DNA of 64,000 nt. It comes from Capsaspora owczarzaki ATCC 30864. Taxonomy: Eukaryota; Opisthokonta; Filasterea. The number at the start of each line of letters is the position of its first letter. The first letter of the stretch is position 1. The notes beneath the pieces are model-generated. The model was not told where the DNA came from. It saw only the letters and a list, made by a program, of their open reading frames with translations, and made no database searches. Below, piece by piece: positions 59,895 to 64,000 of this stretch. The stretch is from contig NW_011887292.1 in NCBI RefSeq assembly GCF_000151315.2, forward strand, positions 2,209,181-2,273,180. Direction: 5' to 3'. The position numbers and the translations under genes were made by a program.

Positions 59895-60778
59895 ATGGGC
59901 GGTGGCCATCGGTCGGCCCGTCATCCCGGCGGCCATGGTCACGGCTTTGGCGGACAACACTCGCACTACCAAGCGAACGATTCGGATGAAGAAGAAGCAC
60001 CCCTTGAGCAAGATCCGGCCATCGAGCGCGATTTGCCAGTCTCGCTGGAAGACTTGTTTTCCGGCTGCACAAAGAAGATGAAAATCTCGCGCAAAGTGTA
60101 TCAGAACCAGTACAATTATTCGACGGATGAGAAGGTGCTTACAATCGACATTCGTCGAGGCTGGAAGAGTGGCACCAAGATCCGCTTCCCCAAGGAGGGT
60201 GACAAGAAGCCCACGTCCATTCCCGGTACCGCGCGATTTATTTGGTTTTGTTTTGGGGTCTGAGGCGATTCGGTTGGCAGAAAAAAGAATGGTACATCTC
60301 ACCCATTTTCCTTTGTTTCTTTTCCTTGCATTCCTGCAGCCGATATTGTCTTTATTGTCAAAGAAAAGCCTCACAGCCGGTTTTCGCGAGAGGGCGACAA
60401 CTTGATCTACACCCACAACATTACGCTGCTCCAGGCGCTCGAGGGTAATGTTCAAGTGCAACTCCAATCCATTGACGACAAGCCACTTCAAGCTGTGCAG
60501 CGCGATCCCGTCAAGTATGTTTGAGTCGTGGTGGCGAGACCTTTTTTCGTGTTGCTGTTGCAGATCTTCAGATTGGGGCTAACTGCTGCTTTGCGGATGT
60601 TTGTGTTGTTGTAAAACACAGCCCAACAACCGAGCTGCGTATTCCTAACGAAGGCATGCCGCAATCCAAGCAGCCGACAACGCGTGGTGACTTGATTGTT
60701 CGGTTTGCCATTTCATTCCCCACTCAGCGACTATCGCCCGAGCAGCTCGCCTTGTTGCGCAGCGCACTAGCTCAATAA
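58652..60778 (+). CDS. DNAJB1: Class B DnaJ/Hsp40 co-chaperone
   Basis: Hsp70 co-chaperone of the Sis1/DNAJB1 type. Exons: 58652-58719, 59338-59441, 59515-59583, 59672-59749, 59833-60225, 60340-60514, 60622-60778; phases close, 347 residues (human DNAJB1 340). J domain [20 protein letters not shown] through the HPD motif ([11 protein letters not shown]) and YEVLSD; then [14 protein letters not shown], a Gly/Phe-rich linker ([13 protein letters not shown]), a Met/Gly repeat, and the two C-terminal beta domains ([66 protein letters not shown]). No zinc finger, hence class B. The client-binding and dimerisation ends look intact. Symbol indicates family. Confidence 0.94.
58888..59040 (+). repeat. 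Cluster of short tandem repeats in DnaJ intron 1
   Basis: Adjacent blocks of CAGTCAAGT, CAGCATT (about four copies) and GAAACGAAGC (about three copies), followed by an A run at 59045-59067. Confidence 0.85.
59844..59905 (+). repeat. GGCATG hexamer repeat coding Gly-Met-Gly
   Basis: In-frame tandem GGCATGGGC units give [10 protein letters not shown] in the linker of the DnaJ protein. Confidence 0.85.
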
Positions 60779-60978
60779 GCATCTTTGGAAAAGTTCCCTC
60801 CGCGAAGCAGGGGCGTGTTCTCAAACTGCCCTTTTTCTCTCATTGCGTTTTGATGGATGAAATTATCATGAATTCAATATACTTTTGCTTTGGTTGCTGA
60901 CAAGACCGTGATCGACGGTCCTCGGCCATTTGTGTGTTTTCAGTCTTCTTCTCCCAATACCTCGTTCTTATTTTCTGC

Positions 60979-63900
60979 ATGCAGTCCGCGACCTCCAACT
61001 CGGTCGAGTGGAGCGCGTCGCAGGCTCCCGCGAGAACAGCGACCATCTGCGGTGAGTTTGCCCTTGCCTCCGCTGCTCACACCTTCCCAATCCACGCCCA
61101 AGCATCCTTGTTGCTCTCCTCGTTCTGCCCAGTCAGAGGAGGCGGAGAGGGGGGGGGCGGCGAAGATGGGACGCTGGGCCGGTCGTCGCGATGGATTGAT
61201 TAAAGACAGTGTGGGGTTTTGAAATTCCCAGGCGCCTCGCTTGCCTGCCGTCGCTGAGGAGAGGTACAGACCCAGCGTCAGGTGACGAAGGCCCACTTTG
61301 TGCTCATTGGCCACTCGAGTCGCCAGTCAGTCCGAGTCCGAGTCCCATCGAAGGGGCTTTGGTTTTGAATCCAATCCAAAAACACGATCATTCATGCATT
61401 GCCATTTTGAATGGCAGCTTCATCCTCAACCCTTGCAACGAGCTCACTTTTGTGCATTCTGGCGTTTTCTGTGATGATGGTAAACCAACCAAACAAAAAA
61501 ACAAACAAACAGTGCGGCAAGGGCGTGATTTGAAGCCAACCGACCTCAATGGACTCGCCGACCCGTACTGCAAGGTTTGGATGCAATTTTGGGATGCTGG
61601 CACACCTCGTCTGAGCTCACTTTTTCAAACACGAATCAACATTGCATTGTTTAAAAAACCCCCGTGAATGGGATTGCTACATTCATGCTCCACTTTTGTG
61701 CAACAGATTGTCGTGCACGGTCCAGAGTCGCGGTCGAAAAAAGTCCAACACAAGACGACAGTTCGTCCAGAAACGCTCAGCCCAACGTGGGCAGAAAGCT
61801 TCGAAGTGCCATTGGAGGAGCATGATCCGTACATTGTCATTGAGGTCTGGGATCGAGACCAGTTCAATCAGGTAACATCAGAACAAAGGTCTTGCGCACT
61901 TTTTTTTTTTGTTTTTTTTTTTTTGGTTGAGAGCTCTTGGTGCTCACTACTGCGATGCTGCTCGTGTGGTGCATGCCTTCTCGCTAGGACGACTTTATGG
62001 GTCGTATTATGCTGCCTGTGCGGCTGTTGTCCGACACTCCCACGTTGAACTGGTACCCGTTGTGCCGCGCTACTCCGAAAGATATTGTAAAGGGTGAGAT
62101 TGAGCTGGAAATCAGCATCAACCCGCCAATCGACACTTTCGAACAGTCCTCGCTTCATGCGGAGCTGTTTGAGATGTGCCGCTACAAGGGCCTGAATGTC
62201 ATGGTGCTCTGCCACGACTTGAGTGACCATGCTCGGAGCAACACGAGCACGCTAGATGGTCGGGTCTTTACGCCATCCTTGTCACCACGCTCTCAGAATG
62301 CGATAACGCGAGCGGTGTTTGAAATACCCGGACCGGCCGAAACCATCGAGCTTGCGGTGCCCGACGTCCTCATTGATGTTGGAGGGGCACGAACAGCGGG
62401 GCGAGTGTTTCTGACCAACTTTCGGCTTGTGCTCGTGAGCGAGCGAGATGCGGCGGCCGCTGCGCAATTGTCGTCTCAGGCAACTGGCCCCTCACGACAG
62501 CCAGCCGGTAATACAAGCACCAACCCACCCACTTCGAGTGCCAGCGACGCAGCAGGACCCCCATTCACTGCTGCTTCGACTGGAGACCTTCTTGGTGTCG
62601 GCCGCTCGCCAAGTCTCCGCCAGTCACCATCGATCGGCTCGCTCGCAGCGCGCCAGTACTACTCACAGGGACCATCTGGCTTGCAGCTTTTGTCTGCCGG
62701 TGTTCTGGCTCTTGAAGGCGGCGATTTCTCAATGTCCATTCCATTTGGCGTCATCACGGAGGTGTCCAAGGGAAATCCAGAGCAGGTGCGACGACAGCAG
62801 ACAGCCGGCACCGTCGACGGATTCAAGATTGATGCCAAATCGCTAACGATTCGGTGTTCCGATTTCCGCAACATTCGCATCATTTGCCATTCGGACGCGT
62901 CCATCCTGAACTTTAACGCGCTGAAACGACGCCTGCAGCACCATCACGCGAACGCTGCCGATCATCCTGTTGCCTACGATTTCGTCAAGGCCTATCCTAC
63001 CCTGACACGCGGCTGGATGTACCGTCCTTCGACCGATTCCGTTTCTGCCAGGTCGGCCACCTTGCAACAGCAGCCTTCTGCTGGCGCCACCCCATCACCC
63101 CAGTCCGCAGATCCCGCCTCGACGAGCGCCGCTGCTCCGAGTGCTGATGCAGGCGGCACCGCCCAAGCTCCCTCCAATGCCGATGGAGAGTCATCCAAGC
63201 TCATGTATTCGTTGAGCATTAACGACCTTGATCTCGTCGGTAGCGAGCCGGATCTCGTTTTCCAGAGCCCCACTCCTTCACCTCATCCGTCGCAGCAAGC
63301 GGACGCCCTCGTTCCTTTGCCCGCCATTTCTGAGCGTCGCAAAGCTCAGCTGATACTCGACATGCCGAACGCTGCCCTGCCGCCTCAAACGCTCAATGCT
63401 GCGACTCGACCCCAGCTCTCCCTGGTGCAGCAGCCAGCGACTTCGGCATCGCCCGCTCCAAGACAGGAAATCTGGCCAGAACCCATCGCGCAAGCCGTCA
63501 TCCCGGCACGTGTGCAGTCGCCCCCGTCTGGCGAGACGCCAGGGAGTCGCACGCCAGTCGAGTTTACTCCGTTCGTGCCCGTGCGGTCGTTTGACATGAG
63601 CTCTGAGATGCGACGACAGGGCGTCCTGCCCGACAAGTGGAAGCTGTCCACGATCAATGACCTCTACAAGCTCTGCTCGTCGTACCCCGACGAGTTCTTT
63701 GTGCCCGCAGAGATTGATGACGACATTTTGATTGAATCCGCTGCGTTCCGATCCCGCGGACGCCTGCCGGTGCTGACCTGGTACAACGCCCGCAAGGGCA
63801 ACGTTATTGTCCGGTCTGCGCAGCCGCTGGTTGGCGCCACCAACAAATACTCGACTGCAGACGAGCGTCTCATTGAAACGATCCGATGCCTCGGGTCCCC

Positions 63901-64000
63901 TCAAAAGCATCTCGTCATCTTTGATGCGCGCTCAATCATGGCCGCCGGCGGCAACAAGCTCAAAGGAAAGGGCACCGAAGACACGGCTGGTCGGTACACC
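60979..64000 (+). CDS. C2-GRAM-myotubularin phosphoinositide phosphatase (5' part)
   Basis: Incomplete: runs off the window. Exons: 60979-61051, 61513-61574, 61707-61871, 61988 to beyond 64000; phases close through the edge. Residues from about 22 form a C2 domain (TICVRQGRDLKPTDLNGLAD, VRPETLSPTWAESFEVPL, IEVWDRDQFNQ, DDFMGRIMLPV) with the Asp residues that bind calcium. A PH-GRAM domain follows (VGGARTAGRVFLTNFRLVLV, SMSIPFGVITEVSKG, CSDFRNIRIICHSD, LNFNALKRRLQ), split by a Ser-rich insert. The myotubularin phosphatase then begins: MRRQGVLPDKWKLSTINDLY, CSSYPDEFFVPAEI, LPVLTWYNARKGNVIVRSAQ, as in MTM1/MTMR enzymes that remove the 3-phosphate from PI3P and PI(3,5)P2. The catalytic CX5R loop lies outside the window, so activity cannot be judged. 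Confidence 0.9.

Overview
The window is a gene-dense stretch of eukaryotic nuclear DNA. Genes are split by short GT-AG introns. Coding DNA is GC-rich and biased to Ala, Ser and Asp triplet runs. Introns and spacers carry long A or T runs. The gene set (BAR-PH-RhoGAP-SH3 GRAF protein, nocturnin, INTS3, FANCB, phosducin-like protein, calcineurin A, animal-like actin) together with genes animals lack (lumazine synthase, a plant ACX3-type acyl-CoA oxidase) points to a unicellular relative of animals. A Capsaspora-like filasterean is my best guess. That is inference from gene content, not a species identification.

Layout, left to right. 0.2-6.7 kb: FANCB and a mitochondrial Sel1/TPR-like protein, both on the minus strand. 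7.0-16.8 kb: INTS3, lumazine synthase and a Ser-rich RhoGAP, plus strand. 17.0-18.6 kb: an apparently whole Tc1-type DNA transposon lying 38 bp upstream of the start codon of a nocturnin gene (to 20.5 kb). 21.2-23.8 kb: a seven-helix membrane protein. 24.2-25.8 kb: a phosducin-like protein (minus). 26.0-30.4 kb: GRAF (plus). 30.8-31.9 kb: actin (minus). 33.2-35.2 kb: a RING protein with a SUMO-interacting motif. 35.3-38.9 kb: a 12-exon peroxisomal acyl-CoA oxidase with an N-terminal PTS2. 40.1-41.5 kb: cyclophilin A (minus), head-to-head with calcineurin A (42.0-45.4 kb). 46.0-50.3 kb: SNRNP27 and the exocyst subunit Sec10/EXOC5 (minus). 50.6-55.2 kb: a 16-exon UBA-UBX-leucine-rich-repeat protein. 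55.4-56.5 kb: SRP19 (minus). 56.8-60.8 kb: an SLC25A44-type carrier and a class B DnaJ. 61.0 kb to the end: the 5' part of a C2-GRAM-myotubularin phosphatase.

The genes are mostly unrelated housekeeping and signalling genes, and no operon-like or defence-island logic is visible. Exon junctions below were placed by eye from splice consensus, reading phase and family similarity; where every phase closes (most multi-exon genes) the model is strong. I found no tRNA, rRNA, CRISPR array or retroelement. The most notable points are the transposon next to nocturnin, the UBA-UBX-LRR and C2-GRAM-myotubularin architectures, FANCB in a likely protist, the PTS2 acyl-CoA oxidase and a probable GC-AG intron in calcineurin. 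I did not find evidence for a wholly new biological system.
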